Source: Hanleya hanleyi (taxonomy: Eukaryota; Mollusca; Polyplacophora; Lepidopleurida; Hanleyidae). Taken from it: a DNA stretch of 64,000 nt. The stretch lies in NCBI GenBank assembly GCA_036873755.1, contig JAVTVY010020612.1:1-64000 (forward strand). Reading direction: 5' to 3'. The notes beneath the pieces were generated by a model. It was not told the DNA's origin. It worked only from the letters and a program-made list of their open reading frames with translations, and made no database searches. This document shows, in pieces, positions 47,673 through 58,472 of this stretch; positions within the stretch are counted from its first letter, which is position 1; every line of letters begins with the position of its first letter. Made by a program: the position numbers and the translations under genes.

Positions 47673-49756
47673 AAAAGAAAAAACACAATAAAACCGTCAC
47701 TCGCGTATTTGTCAATTACGCGCTTCCGTAGTATTTTTACTTGTCAGCGTTGATGTGTGCGTGTTGGCTCCACACTCCGCTCTGTCTCTATTGCAGGCTG
47801 TGTACTATGCCGGTACGGTAATTTTATCGTAAGGTTTACATGAAATTCAACAACAGTCAATAACGTCAAGAATATGGGAAAAAATCAAAGGTATTTTTGA
47901 TAGCACACTCACGCGAATTTGTCTTGTACCGCCTTCCGTATTTTACGGCCTGCAGCGAGATAAAGAAGAGAACGATGTGTGCTACATATGATACTTTCAA
48001 ACCGGTGAATTTTAAGAAATGAAGACATCCAACAGTGAAAGATAACGGTATTTCCCTGTGTGAGTTCCGAGGTGATAATGAAATATTCCGAGAGTTAAGC
48101 GATACATTTTACTTTTGAACACATTATGTCATTCTTTTTATGAATGATGCCTATTATGGATATCAAACGTATGAACAGAAAGAATCATTTTAATTTTGAA
48201 TGTTTTCTGAACGGTCCCTAAAAATGTATAGAACCTCCAACTTTGCAGTAAAAGACTGTTTATATCACGTGACGTGAAGTGAAGGCATACGTGGTATGAA
48301 TCACAGCTTTTTACTTGCAAGTTCGCAACGCTTGTATAGAGGGTGTAACGGCTTTGTCTTTAAAACACTCGATGTGTCCTTTCAACCGTTACTCGTTTCA
48401 AACCAATTGTGTCGGTATGTGTTTATGTGCCTTGCTGCAATGTATAGCCGTACAGTTTGTGTAGGAGAATATCTGAATTTTTGCGGTATACCCTTACAAA
48501 AGGGTGGGTTTACACAGTGATTGTTCAAAGAACAATGGTAGTCCCCCTTCCCCCCGCTCAGTCTAAGAAAAGAATTACCACTTTTAATTTCAACGTATTT
48601 GAACAGATCAAATATGAAGATTTTCTAGTTGTGGAACAAGCATTTTTGCACCCGCGTGTACGACGTCGTTAAAAGCCATATGGGTTAAAATAATGCTGAC
48701 TGTTGGTACAGGGGAACGGGCTCTTAAAATTCTTCATCTCCATCATCCCAAAAGGTCTCTATGGTGTCCGGAAGTAATTTCTTGAACGTCTTCTTGCGCA
48801 TGCGGGCGGAAATTTCCCAGGCCTTAGGGATTGTGAATTAAGTCTAATTCTTTCTGCAGGTATCGCTTGGTTTTTTTATTTCCTCTTGAAGATCGTCCTT
48901 TCGCAGTTGATTCATCACTCTGACTGGTTTCAAATAAAGGGTTGTCAAAGTTTCCGCGATCACTGGGCACATGGACGTATAGATTACGATGAAATAAATA
49001 TTCCAGCTATCTCCAAACGGGTTAAATACCCACAAAATATCACACCCTCGAGAAGCTACTTTGCTGAATTCTTACCAGTCGTAAATCCATATCACAGATT
49101 AAACCCCATCTATTTGTCATCCCCACTTAGAACGGAACCATATCGTTGACCAGCAAATATTAGAGAAACACAAATTCTCATGCATGGGCGCGGTCTTTAC
49201 ACAACTCTGCACAGAATGCTATTCGAAAAAATATCAACAGAACGTTGCAAATAGAGATTATAGTTTTTTGACATTTTCAAATATCATTTACGAATTTATC
49301 ATCTGTTTTCCACCAGCAGACCGGTCTGATGCTTATTTCCAAAAACCTCTTTGGGTAACTTTTGCACACGGCAACCTACGTTGTATTTGTTACTTTATAC
49401 CTGCAAGAAGAGTTAGTAAAGTAAAATCAACCTTTTTTCGCAGTTTCTGTAAGTCATCATACTATACGATACTGCTGCCAGCTCCAAAGAGTAAAGATGA
49501 TATGAGGAATCCTGTATCCGACTCCCATAAATAAAATGACTGAAAGTTTTTAACCAGTCCCAATGTATTCGCCTACATACTAATACATCATACTGCGGGA
49601 CAAAAATACGTAAAGGGACGTAATTAGTCTCGAATGAATATTCTGTGTTGAGAAATAGGAGAAAAATAGTAAATGTTAATATCATGCAATTCATGCTAGA
49701 TTGCTTATTATTGATCCCAAATAAACTGGCAAATTGTACACTCTCCTATATTGGAC
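47673..49756. other. mostly unassigned; possible coding scrap at 48724-48840 (minus)
   Basis: TCACTCGCGTATTTGTCAAT with CGCGCTTCCGTAGTATTTTTA (47.7 kb) and ACTCACGCGAATTTGTCTTG (47.9 kb) form a diverged direct repeat. On the minus strand 48724-48837 is an open frame of 37 codons ending in an acidic tail (FWDDGDEEF, stop). It looks like the end of a charged protein, and a basic stretch (KGRSSRGNKKTKRYL) precedes it in a shifted frame. No family recognised. Confidence 0.3.
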
Positions 49757-50185
49757 AATTTCCGGTTTATACATCTTCATTTTATCCAGCCAATTTCTAC
49801 GTTCCCACTTCGAACTTCCCTTGATATATCTGGACCCCTTCAATGTTCAAATAACTTATAAGTAGACACGAGACGTCACTGACCTCGAAAGTATTTGAAA
49901 TTCGAAATGGGCCGCACAAGAGCGTTATTGATTGGCTGACCTAAATAGTGGGCACCTTATTAGGAGGAAAGACGCCACTAATAGAGGATGATGTCACTCT
50001 ACGTGACTTCACTGACCTTCACTCGCAATCGATGTGTACGTTCTGATTGGTTCTTCTGTGGTTACTAGGCGAAACCTACACCTCGGATTTTGAACACTGA
50101 AGGGGTCAGATAAATCAAGGCAGGTTCGAAGTGGGAACGTAGAAATTGGCTGGATAAAATGAAGATGGGTTTATAGGACAGAAGG
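49757..50185. repeat. inverted repeat with about 95-bp arms (possible MITE)
   Basis: The arm at 49757-49853 (TCATTTTATCCAGCCAATTT, CTACGTTCCCACTTCGAAC, TGGACCCCTTCA) is matched in reverse complement at 50091-50185 (TGAAGGGGTCAGA, GTTCGAAGTGGGAACGTAG, AAATTGGCTGGATAAAATGA). The loop is about 240 bp. It lies directly downstream of the ATPase relic on that relic's strand. Confidence 0.85.
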
Positions 50186-50293
50186 CGAAATACCTTCTTT
50201 TCGTACCATATATGGGCATTTGATATCTTGGAGAAATTCAGATATTTTATAACCGAAATGTCTAGCATCATCTCTCATCAGTAATCTTGTGCA

Positions 50294-50799
50294 TTAGTTC
50301 TTAGGATAAATTCGTCTTACAATGACCCGGATTTGATATCTGTCGATAGGGTTGTTGACGGGGACGATTTAATGACAGTTTAATGCGATATCCCAGGACG
50401 ACTTGCCTTGAGGGAAGAGATTCTGGGTCAAACAGACGACGGAGAAATTGCGATGATGGGAGCCTTTGGTGAATAGGCCCGCGCTTTTCGAATTTTTCTT
50501 GGCCACTCCCATCAGGTCATAGAGTACGATTATATTGATTTGGCGGAGTCGAAGTAATACGGTTCGCATTTTTCGTGAGGAATTCCAGGAACGAAGCTCG
50601 GGTTGTTTGATCGCGTATTCGCGTTCGAGTTCTGCTATTGGCTAGAACACCAAACAAAGCGTGTCGGGACTGGGATTACTAAACCTTCTCTAAGAAGTTC
50701 ATCACCCAGAATGTTTTTTCCACTCGAGAACGGACCGCTCATCGCCATCGTGTAGGGATGGTCTAATACTCTCGTCCGAGACGTAGGTGTCGATCATAC
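50294..50799 (-). pseudogene. broken Maverick/Polinton-type packaging ATPase (FtsK/HerA)
   Basis: Three pieces follow each other on the minus strand. Piece 1 (50799-50635) carries the Walker A loop GPFSSGK at 50736-50716, preceded by HPYTMAMS and followed by WCSSQ, then a stop. A one-base shift leads to piece 2 (50638-50369), with a Walker B-like IIVLYDLMG and the typical LFTKGSHHRNFSVVCLTQNL, ending at a stop. Piece 3 (50368-50294) continues in the same frame with NNPIDRYQ and ends at YPKN. This order is that of the genome-packaging ATPase of Mavericks/Polintons and related adintoviruses. One frameshift and one internal stop make it non-functional. The sequence ahead of it (50800-51060) has gene-like frames that I could not assign. 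Confidence 0.85.
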
Positions 50800-51599
50800 C
50801 CCTGTGTACATGTGTACATCGAAGGCGTACGATATCTGGACTCCTTTGCGTGGGTTGACATTCGCCTGCGTGATTTTTACCTCCGTCGATCAGACGGAGG
50901 TCCAGGAACGCAACGTGAAATCTCCCGCCAAATAATTGTCATATGGGGAACCCACGACTCATAGTATTTCCAATAGGGATCGTCATGGTTCCCGACGAAA
51001 TCTTGCACTTTTTCTTTGGACACAATTGAAATAATGGGGTTCCCCATTGCAATGCATTGCAGTGGGCCTTGCTTCTGTAGTCGGGTTCCACCTCAACGAA
51101 TTGAAACTCACAGCGAGGCTGAACCCAAATCGCTGAACCTCAAACGACGTTGCCAAATCAGGTCAGATTTCCCATCAATTTTCTCCCCCCCCCCCCCTTT
51201 GGCTAAACTACACCCGTTCTCTCCCTCTTTTCCCCATCAAACGAAAGCTTGTGAAAATCTAGGAGGCAGGAAATATTCCCTTTCCACCAGCAAACACGTT
51301 ATTAGGCTCTATTTCCCGAAATAAAATTTACGGTGGGGAAGGTCACCAAGGTCGCGCAAACCAAGACATGTTGTTGTTTTCCATTTCCGGGTTTGTATTT
51401 TGAGTCATTTCTTGTTTCCAAGAGTGTTTCATTACTCCAGATCTATGCGAACATGTTCTATGACATATCATGTTCTAACGCAGGTCAGTCTCGTTCCATC
51501 GAACTATAGCCAATTAGTCGTTAAATCAATAACGGAACAAAGGGGGCGTGGTCCATATACTTGTAATGTTGTGTAAAACTGTAAAAAAGTATCCGCAAT
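50800..51599. other. possible further decayed coding sequence, unassigned
   Basis: On the minus strand, 50.80-51.06 kb holds overlapping short frames with protein-like composition (KVQDFV, DPYWKYYESWVPH; VAFLDLRLIDGG), suggesting a broken gene upstream of the ATPase. A C-run is at 51187. A 102-codon plus-strand frame over it is unlikely to be real. The identity of the gene is not known. Confidence 0.3.
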
Positions 51600-52890
51600 C
51601 TTCCACTGATATATAACGTAGATGGCAAACCTGTCTCATAGTCTGTGAAACCCAAATTGTATGAAAATTCAACGCAAACAACATGTGCTATTTTTCTTTG
51701 TTTTTATTCAAAATTCATGTTTACTTTTGGGTCACATTTATATTTCCATGCTTGATTGAGACTGGAAATGCATTGAAACTTCCACCAGCATGTCCCGTAG
51801 CCCATAAGACTTTTACGTGGTCTGCCAAATCAAAATTGTGCGATTTATCAACGCGCAGCACATGTACCAAATTCATGTATTTATTATGTAAAATGCAGGT
51901 TTGCTTTTTCTGCAAATTCATATTTCCCTGCCTGTTTCAGATTAAAAAACCATTAGCAAAGTTTTGATAACATGTGGCGTAGATGATAAACCTGTCACGT
52001 AGTCCTTGAAATCCAAATTGTGCAAAAATTCAACGCAAACAACATGTACAATATTGTAGCATTGTTGTGTAATAGTCATGTTGATTTTTGGGTCAAATTC
52101 AGATTTCCTTCCTTGCTTGGGACTGGGAATGCATTGGAAAACTTCCGCCAACATGTTCCGTAGTCCATAAGACTTTCACGTAGTCTGCCAAATCAAAATT
52201 GTGCGATTTATCAACGCGCAGCACACGTACCAAATTTATGTCTTTGTTATGTAAAATGCAGGTTTGCTTTTTTCTGCGAATTCATATTTTCCTGCCTGTT
52301 TCGGACTGGAAAACAATCAATAAAGTTCCGCCAACATGTGTCGTACATGATAAACCTGTCATGTAGTCCGTGAAATCCAAATTGTGCGAAACTTCAACAC
52401 AAACAACATGTACTATATTGTAGTATTTTTATGTAATAGTCCGGTTGATTTTTGGGTCAAATTCATATTTCCCTGCCTGTTTCGGACTGGAAAACCATCA
52501 GTAAACTTCTGCAAACATGTGCTGCTGCCCATAACAGTATCATGTAGTTCACAAGCCAAAAAACGTGTGATTCACAGCAACAGGTCACATGTATAAGCTT
52601 ATACATGTACAATGTCATATATGGCATGTTTACTTTTGAATTAATTTCATATTTCCAGTCATGGCATTTACCTGGAGAGCACTGAAAAACTTATGCAGAC
52701 ATGTGCCGCTGCCCAGTCCACAGACCACTAATCCTGCAATTTACAGCGACATAGCACATATACATATACAATGCTTTGGCATATGTTTACCTTTAAATTT
52801 ATTTCATAGTTCCAGCCATAAACTTGATGTAAGATACAATAATCTTCTGCCAACATGTTGTAAAGTCCATAAACCTGTCACGTAGGTCAT
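51600..52890 (+). repeat. about 360-bp tandem repeat made of 180-bp half units
   Basis: AAACCTGTC recurs at about 51628, 51988 and 52352 (spacing 360 and 364), with ATTGTG.GAAAATTCAACGCAA following. Alternating half units carry CATAAGACTTTTACGTGGTC and AAATTGTGCGATTTATCAAC. TTCATATTTCCCTGCCTGTT and CATGT...GTAG words occur in every half. Later units (52.5-52.9 kb) are diverged and shortened. Confidence 0.88.
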
Positions 52891-54467
52891 GAAGCACATA
52901 AGCATCAGAGTCCGATTGGCCACAACCCCCTCTGATTCCTCAGGAAATAAACATTACGCATGTAATGATGACCGGCAGAGTGATACATGTGTCAATCGGT
53001 CAGACATTTTCAAGGATGCCCAGTTTTACCTCAAAACAACCATGCCGGACTTCATTCCTTCTCTCAGAATAATTGGATCTAACTTTTACAAAACCTGCAG
53101 CCCCCAATAGCTCCTGGATCTAGACCACACAAATGAACGGATCTAGTTTATCGGTGCTATGGCAAAAATATCATGTAGAATGGGTTGTGTGGATAATATC
53201 AGATTCATGAAAGTTGAAGTCCTGCAGCATGCTCCACAAATATCATCAAAGGTCATAAAACTTTCTGGTCTGCGCCAGTGTGGATCTATACTTGTTTTTT
53301 TTTTACAAAATTATCTCCCTTGACCAGGTGAGGACTTGAATGTGTCAGAAATGATTTAGCTTCTAGAAACAAAGACTTCATTTCCTGAGTACCATGGTGT
53401 TATATATTGTTATGATTGGCTTAACTTTAGCTGCTGAAGATATTTCTAATTTGAGGATACTGGGCAATCATACTAAATTTATTTTCATAACTTCATTTAT
53501 TTTCACAATAAGCAACATAATCGAGATTAGCAAGTGAAGTTTTACAACATAATATAATACGCATCATGGATCTCCTTCAGTTTAGTGTAGACATATATAC
53601 CCTTGGATATCTGTTACCCTGATTCAGTCATAATATTGTCTGTATTATATTGATGTCGACAAGGAATATACATAATTATTTGATAGTATTATTAATTGTA
53701 TGTTGTTTATGATTAACATGAACTTTTTATTCGCTGGAATCCAGCCATTTGTTCCATATGGGCAATATTCTCATAGCCATCACCATTCAATATGAATGTG
53801 ATACATGCACAAGTCCATGGTAATTGATACATTATGGTGAAGGTGACCTGTAACACCAGTATACAAAATTATTCCGAGCTCATTGAATCCGCACATGATG
53901 CTGAGACAGATCAGAACGAAGTGTCGGTAAAATCAGATGTGTTTTGTAGAGGATTCTGTCAATGAGGATGCTATACTGTACACATACAAAATATGAAGTG
54001 TTGATGTGTAGGGCCTATAGCATAAAATCACAAGCAAGTTGGTAAAACTAGGCACACAGGGTCTCATTTCTGCCGCTAACGTGTTGATTTGGGTGGGGGT
54101 GTCCTCTCATGGGGAGGTGTGGGTGGGAAGGGGCCTAATGTCTCAAGCAGTATTCCAGGTTTTCCATCAATATACTCTATTCCATACCCCAATATTTCAA
54201 GCACGTGAAATCAAAGAAATATTATTTGCGGGGAATGTGACTTCCACATCCCTAGCTGGACATGCTAGTGGGGAACCGTCAATCTCACGTTAATTACCAT
54301 TGGTGAAGTTCACGTCAACAAATGCAAAATTGAGCTTGGCATCCGGACCTCTTCCCACTTCCCTTATATGTGTTGTAATTCAGTGATGTACTATTCCCCT
54401 ACTGACCCTGTTGCCTCGACGGAGGTCTTTGCGCTCATTCAGCGCTTGTTATGTTCAGAAAGCAATT
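52891..54467. other. gene-free stretch
   Basis: No domains, long frames or known repeats seen. Frames of 73-84 codons are unremarkable. A GTGGGGGTG-rich patch lies at about 54089. Confidence 0.5.
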
Positions 54468-54640
54468 GTTGGAGCTCGGAGATGGGAGAGCTAAGAGCTT
54501 TGAACTCTGGGAAGGGACAGTTGAGACCTCTGGGATAGGACAGTTAGCAGCTCGGACCTCATGGACGGGGCAGTTGGGAGATCGGAGCTCAGGGATGGGA
54601 CAGTTGGGAGCTCGGAGCTTGGAGCTAGGGAACTTTTGGA
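54468..54640. repeat. GGAGCTCGGAGC / GGGACAGTTGGGAGC minisatellite
   Basis: Irregular units of about 20-40 bp built from GGGACAGTTGGGAGCTCGGA and AGCTTGGAGCT. The GAGCTC/AGCTCC patch near 32.1 kb is similar on the other strand. Confidence 0.75.
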
Positions 54641-54712
54641 TAATAACATCAACATAAAAGTAAAAAAATATATACTATAACATGACGTTATTTATATATC
54701 TACGTAGACGAG

Positions 54713-54935
54713 GGCCCTCGGTGGCCGAGTGACCTAAGGCGTTTCGCTGGTAATCTCTAGCCTCCCACCACTGAACCGGCACGGGTTCAAGCCCAGCTGG
54801 TGCACGTTGGAATGTTTGTCAGTTACTTTCCGACGGGCGGTGGTTCTGTCCGGGTACTCCGGCTTCCTCCACCATCCAAACTGACTGTCACCATATCAGT
54901 GAAACAAACTTGAGCGTGACATTAAACCATACTCC
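54713..54935 (+). mobile_element. tRNA-derived SINE (V-SINE-like)
   Basis: The A box TGGCCGAGTGACCTAAGG (54721) and B box GGGTTCAAGCC (about 54783) give an internal RNA polymerase III promoter. Downstream is a conserved block, GTCCGGGTACTCCGGCTTCC with TCCACCATCCAAACTGAC, as in widely shared SINE central domains. The end is near GAGCGTGACATTAAACC. The tRNA part is diverged and is followed by about 130 bp of body, so it is a SINE and not a tRNA gene. It may belong to the V-SINE type reported in molluscs (RUDI), but I could not compare sequences. Confidence 0.8.
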
Positions 54936-55627
54936 CCTCCCCCTCCCCCACTCACGTAGGCGAGGTATAAGTGAAATTCGTACTTTTTTGAAGCGTCAGA
55001 ATGCCAGAGATTTACTGTTTCTACTGTTCCACACACACAGCAACGTCGCTTCTTTTCTCGTATCATTCCGGTTGGATTTGTCTCCTTTGTGTACGGTGCG
55101 AATGTGTCTGAGCAGGTTATCACGTCGCGAGCAAATTTTGTCACAAATCCACAGGCGATTGACGGTAGACTCGGGTGATCAAGGAATGTGTCCAAGGCTT
55201 TGTCGATGACCACTGCGCACGTCTTCAAATTCAACCACATTGACAGGTCCAAGGTCTGTCCGACTTTGGTGGGGTACAGTGTCTTCTTTTCATTCGTCTT
55301 CCAACGACGAATATGGACTTCATCGTCCTCAACAATGAGGTTATAATGGATGTAGACATTGCCGCATAACATCAGAGGCTCGGAATTGACTATGCGCTTA
55401 GCGATCAAGTCGACGATCACAACGACATAGTCTGTCAGCCCTCCTGCGTTGAATGTAGTCTTTATACTATGTAAAGGACCGCGACCGATCACATCTTTAC
55501 TCCCGGCAATACCCACGTAGACAAGAACGTTGCACCCCAAATGAAACAGACTCACCCTTGTACACAATTCCCCCACCTTTATATTGTGCATGCGGGTTCT
55601 GTCAACAAACCGTAGGTCCATTCTCAT
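54896..55627 (-). CDS. unrecognised protein, 243 codons, inside the possible Polinton-like element
   Basis: A long open frame for this AT-rich region. The frame extends to a TTG at 55660, but the first ATG is at 55627, at the inner edge of the inverted terminal segment. Features seen: hydrophobic stretches VSLFHLGCNVLVYVGIAG and TDYVVVIVDLIAKR, the segment NVYIHYNLIVEDDEVHIRRW, and a basic cysteine stretch, REKKRRCCVCG, near residue 205 with only one CxxC pair. The last 12 codons lie in the SINE end (54896-54931), and a few Gly codons before that are C-run sequence, so the natural C-terminus has probably been lost. No family recognised. It could be a structural or accessory gene of the same element as the ATPase, or an old host gene fragment. 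Confidence 0.45.
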   Translation of the reverse strand: MRMDLRFVDRTRMHNIKVGELCTRVSLFHLGCNVLVYVGIAGSKDVIGRGPLHSIKTTFNAGGLTDYVVVIVDLIAKRIVNSEPLMLCGNVYIHYNLIVEDDEVHIRRWKTNEKKTLYPTKVGQTLDLSMWLNLKTCAVVIDKALDTFLDHPSLPSIACGFVTKFARDVITCSDTFAPYTKETNPTGMIREKKRRCCVCGTVETVNLWHSDASKKYEFHLYLAYVSGGGGGEYGLMSRSSLFH

Positions 55628-55838
55628 ATTCTTTACTTCAAGTCCAGTGAGTTTCACCAACCGTTACAACGCCAATCCAATTTGAACCCATACGCTCTCA
55701 TTGTGCGCGGTTCCAAACAATCCGAGTCCCCGATTCGCTCACTTTGAACTTCGACCTATCACCTCTAACCTTTGATGTTGACCTCAGGACGTCATTCCTT
55801 CTTACTTATTAAGTGACCAGTCCCATACCCTAACCCAT
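55625..55838 (-). repeat. right inverted terminal-like segment of a possible Polinton-like element
   Basis: Minus-strand match to 47450-47672: GGGTATGGGACTGGTCACTT, AATAAGTAAGAAGGAATGAC, GAGCGAATCGGGGACTC, TTGGATTGGCGTTGTAACGG, TTGAAGTAAAGAATATGAGA. Outside about 55838 the flanks differ from those of the left copy. A clear target-site duplication could not be read. Confidence 0.55.
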
Positions 55839-56162
55839 ACTACTGATATATCTTGCGATCAAGCTCTACCAGAAAATGTAAAAATGTGAGAATTCATATT
55901 GAAAAATGCATTTTGAGTCGATTTCCGATTTTAATATTTTCTTCACAAAAAGTAACTATTAGTTTAGAACATACTTATCTGATGTACACTAAAATCATTT
56001 TGGGCGCTTTTGTGGTTAAAAAAGCAACAATTTTGAAGAAAATCGTCGAAAACGCTTTTCAGTTACACCTCCATGGCTGCCATTTTGAATTTACCCATGC
56101 TTCCCAACTTTTCAACGTATGCAAACAGGCTCAACATGACCTCAATATGATATTCTATGAAT
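55839..56162. other. no gene seen
   Basis: Contains TGGCTGCCATTTTGAATTTA, another trace of the GGCCGCCAT repeat family. The 124-codon plus-strand frame (55853-56227) runs through it into the foldback-family repeat and is not gene-like. Confidence 0.45.
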
Positions 56163-56600
56163 TACAAGCGTCTAGTCCGTCATTCATAAGTCAGCCGTCG
56201 TCCATTATAGAATATTCGCGTCCATAATCCAAAGACCTATTCCATATTCTATATAACAGTATTAGTACCAAATTCAAAAAGACAATCATAGTATACTTAA
56301 ACATAGGCTAGTTTCCTGCAAGAGAGAAGCGGTCAACAGTTTTCAATGATGCCCACAAGACATCATGATGTTCCAAAAATATAAAATCCGTATCGCTGAT
56401 CAGTATTCTTAATCCATAATAATCGTTGTAAAGTTGTCATCTACAGAATGATGTATCTTAGTCACGCTTTGATTGTGACTGTTCATATGAGCACCATGCG
56501 GATCTTGAAGTACATGGGTTCATACGGCCCCTAGCCCCGGGTTAAGCGGAATTAGACACAAGTTATGACACGTAACGCCATAGATCTTGCACGCTACGTT
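56163..56600. repeat. single arm of the foldback-element family
   Basis: CAAGCGTCTAGTCCGTCATT, CCGTCGTCCATTATAGAATA, GTCCATAATCCAAAGACCTA, CAACAGTTTTCAATGATG, ACATCATGATGTTCC and TCAGTATTCTTAATCCATAA match the right arm at 33.53-33.77 kb. It runs on into the TACGGCCCCTAGCCCCGGGT fragment, also found after the element at 33.87 kb. Confidence 0.8.
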
Positions 56601-57859
56601 CGTATTTTGCTATCAGCATGCGATATGTATCGCCAAATTTGAGAAACTTTGAGTGGAGGCGCTTGGTGGAATAGCCCTGTTTTATAAGTTTCTGCGACAA
56701 TGTTTTGTGACGTTGGTTAAAATCGTCACATTTAACACAGGATCTGGCAAATGCTACTAGGCGAGATATGTATACGCCATATGCAGGTCCCACTGGAATA
56801 TTACTGTCCAGAAAAGGATAGTTTACGATGTCGAAATTGTAATCATCTCTTTTGTCAAAGTCGACGAGAGAGAATGCCCGCTTCATTTTTATAGAGATAT
56901 GATGTGATGTGCCTGCAGGGCTATCTGTAGTTTCCTTCAAATCCAATGAAGGTGGATATATATCCTTCACTACATCATTTATATAGCGATTATCCACAGC
57001 GAGAAGATCGTCTATATAGCGTTTGGTAAATGAGAAGGAACAGGCTTTGAATGGATCGGCTTTTGAAAGCGCCTGCATATAGTCCTATTCATAAGAGAAC
57101 AGATACAGGTCAGCCAACAGGGGTGCACAATTAGTACCCATTGGAATACCTATATGCTGCTGATATATTGTGTTGCCAAATTTCACATAGATATTTTTAA
57201 TGAGAAATTCAAGCAACTCTATAAGCAAAGAAATATCCCATGAATGATATCTCTTGTATGTAGTAGAGCTAAAGAATATCTACGATCAGTTTTCTTGAAC
57301 GCAGATACTATTAATGAACTTAGACGGTCAATAAGGTCCTGATGAGGGATTGTAGTATAGAGGGTCGAGAAATCCCATGTGAATACATGTCTGTACGATA
57401 TGTGACCTTTAGCATCAAGTTCGTCCGTAAGACATTTTGAGTTTTTCAATATCCACATACATTCAACGCCAGAGTTTTTAGAAATAGTGACGCAATACCT
57501 TTCCCAAAATGCTTTTATATCCTGAAGAGCCCTCGTCAATTAGGTAGAAACAAGCTTGGTGGTGCAGCTTCTAGAACCAGCTATGAATCTAGCTTTGCAT
57601 GGTGATTTATGCATTTTGGGAGTCCAGTATACTTTTGGTATGTCGTTATGATTGGTTGGAAGACAAATACCTCTTTTCCTGAGAAACTTTTTGTGATTGT
57701 TAAATAAATCTTCCAGAGTAACTGCAGTTTGGGAGTAAGTAGACGTATTTGATGATGTCCTGGTCTTAACTGTTTGTCGTTTCGTAGATACTGTAGAAAG
57801 TTTGGTAGGACCCCAAGGCCTGATTGATTCAAAATTACGAAACAAACACACCCATACAT
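56563..57859 (-). pseudogene. broken reverse transcriptase, Penelope-like type
   Basis: The minus strand gives RT motifs in order: VYWTPKMHKSPCKARFIAGS at 57540-57851, then MWILKNSKCL and FTWDFSTLYTTIPHQDL at 57219-57539. Next, in another frame at about 57090-57190, comes YQQHIGIPMGTNCAPLLADL, with a stop just before the last piece. That piece is FTKRYIDDLLAVDN and YPPSLDLKETT, then YPFLDSNIPVGPAYGVYISR at 56563-57078. The YIDD box is the catalytic site. At least two frame changes and one stop break it, and the N-terminal part and any endonuclease are missing. The motif set fits Penelope-like elements best in my judgement; a different RT class is possible. The intact-looking last 171 codons are not a gene by themselves. 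Confidence 0.85.
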
Positions 57860-58472
57860 TTAAAGTGAGTGTGATTTAGCGTAATTTCAACAATATTTCA
57901 ATCATATCGCGACGAACCAACAAGGCACCACAGAGCCAAGTTGCGTTCCTGCTGCCCCAAAGAAGCAAATATTTGAAGCAACATGGAACCATCCACCCTA
58001 TAAAACACTAAGGACAGCACACAAGACACAGACAGGATGCTTACACTGGTGCAATAAATACAAGTGCAATTACAGTGCTAGCCACCACATTATCAGTCAT
58101 GTTGCTTCTCAGCAAAATACATTGAAGTAACAGGTACCTGTGCCCACCAACCACCCGCCCGACACATATATAACGGAATATCACGTATCACCTCTGAAGT
58201 CCGAATACTCAGCAAAATAATGATATAGAACATGAATATAAGGATACCTTTTACCGCCGGAGGATATATATGGAAAGTACCTGTTATATTTTTCTTCGAA
58301 GCATATTAAGGTACTAAAGATTTATTTTTTTCATTTGAAACTATGAAATATACCATACCCATTCGACTCATGATGGATCGGATTATATATTGCATCAGCC
58401 ACTTGACAATGCAAAATGGGGATGGGGCGAAATATACATGATTAAACAGGAACAACGCAAGTTTATTTATTT
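57860..58472. other. intergenic and probable 3' UTR of DUF1838 gene 2
   Basis: Minus-strand AATAAA words directly after the stop (about 58463-58468) and at 58322-58327 are candidate poly(A) signals. CAACCACCCGCC at 58157 resembles AACCAACCGCCC at 14099, hinting at a small shared repeat. No gene. Confidence 0.5.

Noticed and set aside
54713..54800. tRNA gene
   Set aside because: A and B boxes are present, but the arms do not pair as in a tRNA and a SINE body follows.
55853..56227. 124-codon plus-strand gene
   Set aside because: It crosses from unique DNA into the foldback-family repeat and has no recognisable feature.
56563..57078. Independent 171-codon gene
   Set aside because: It is the C-terminal part of the broken reverse transcriptase.
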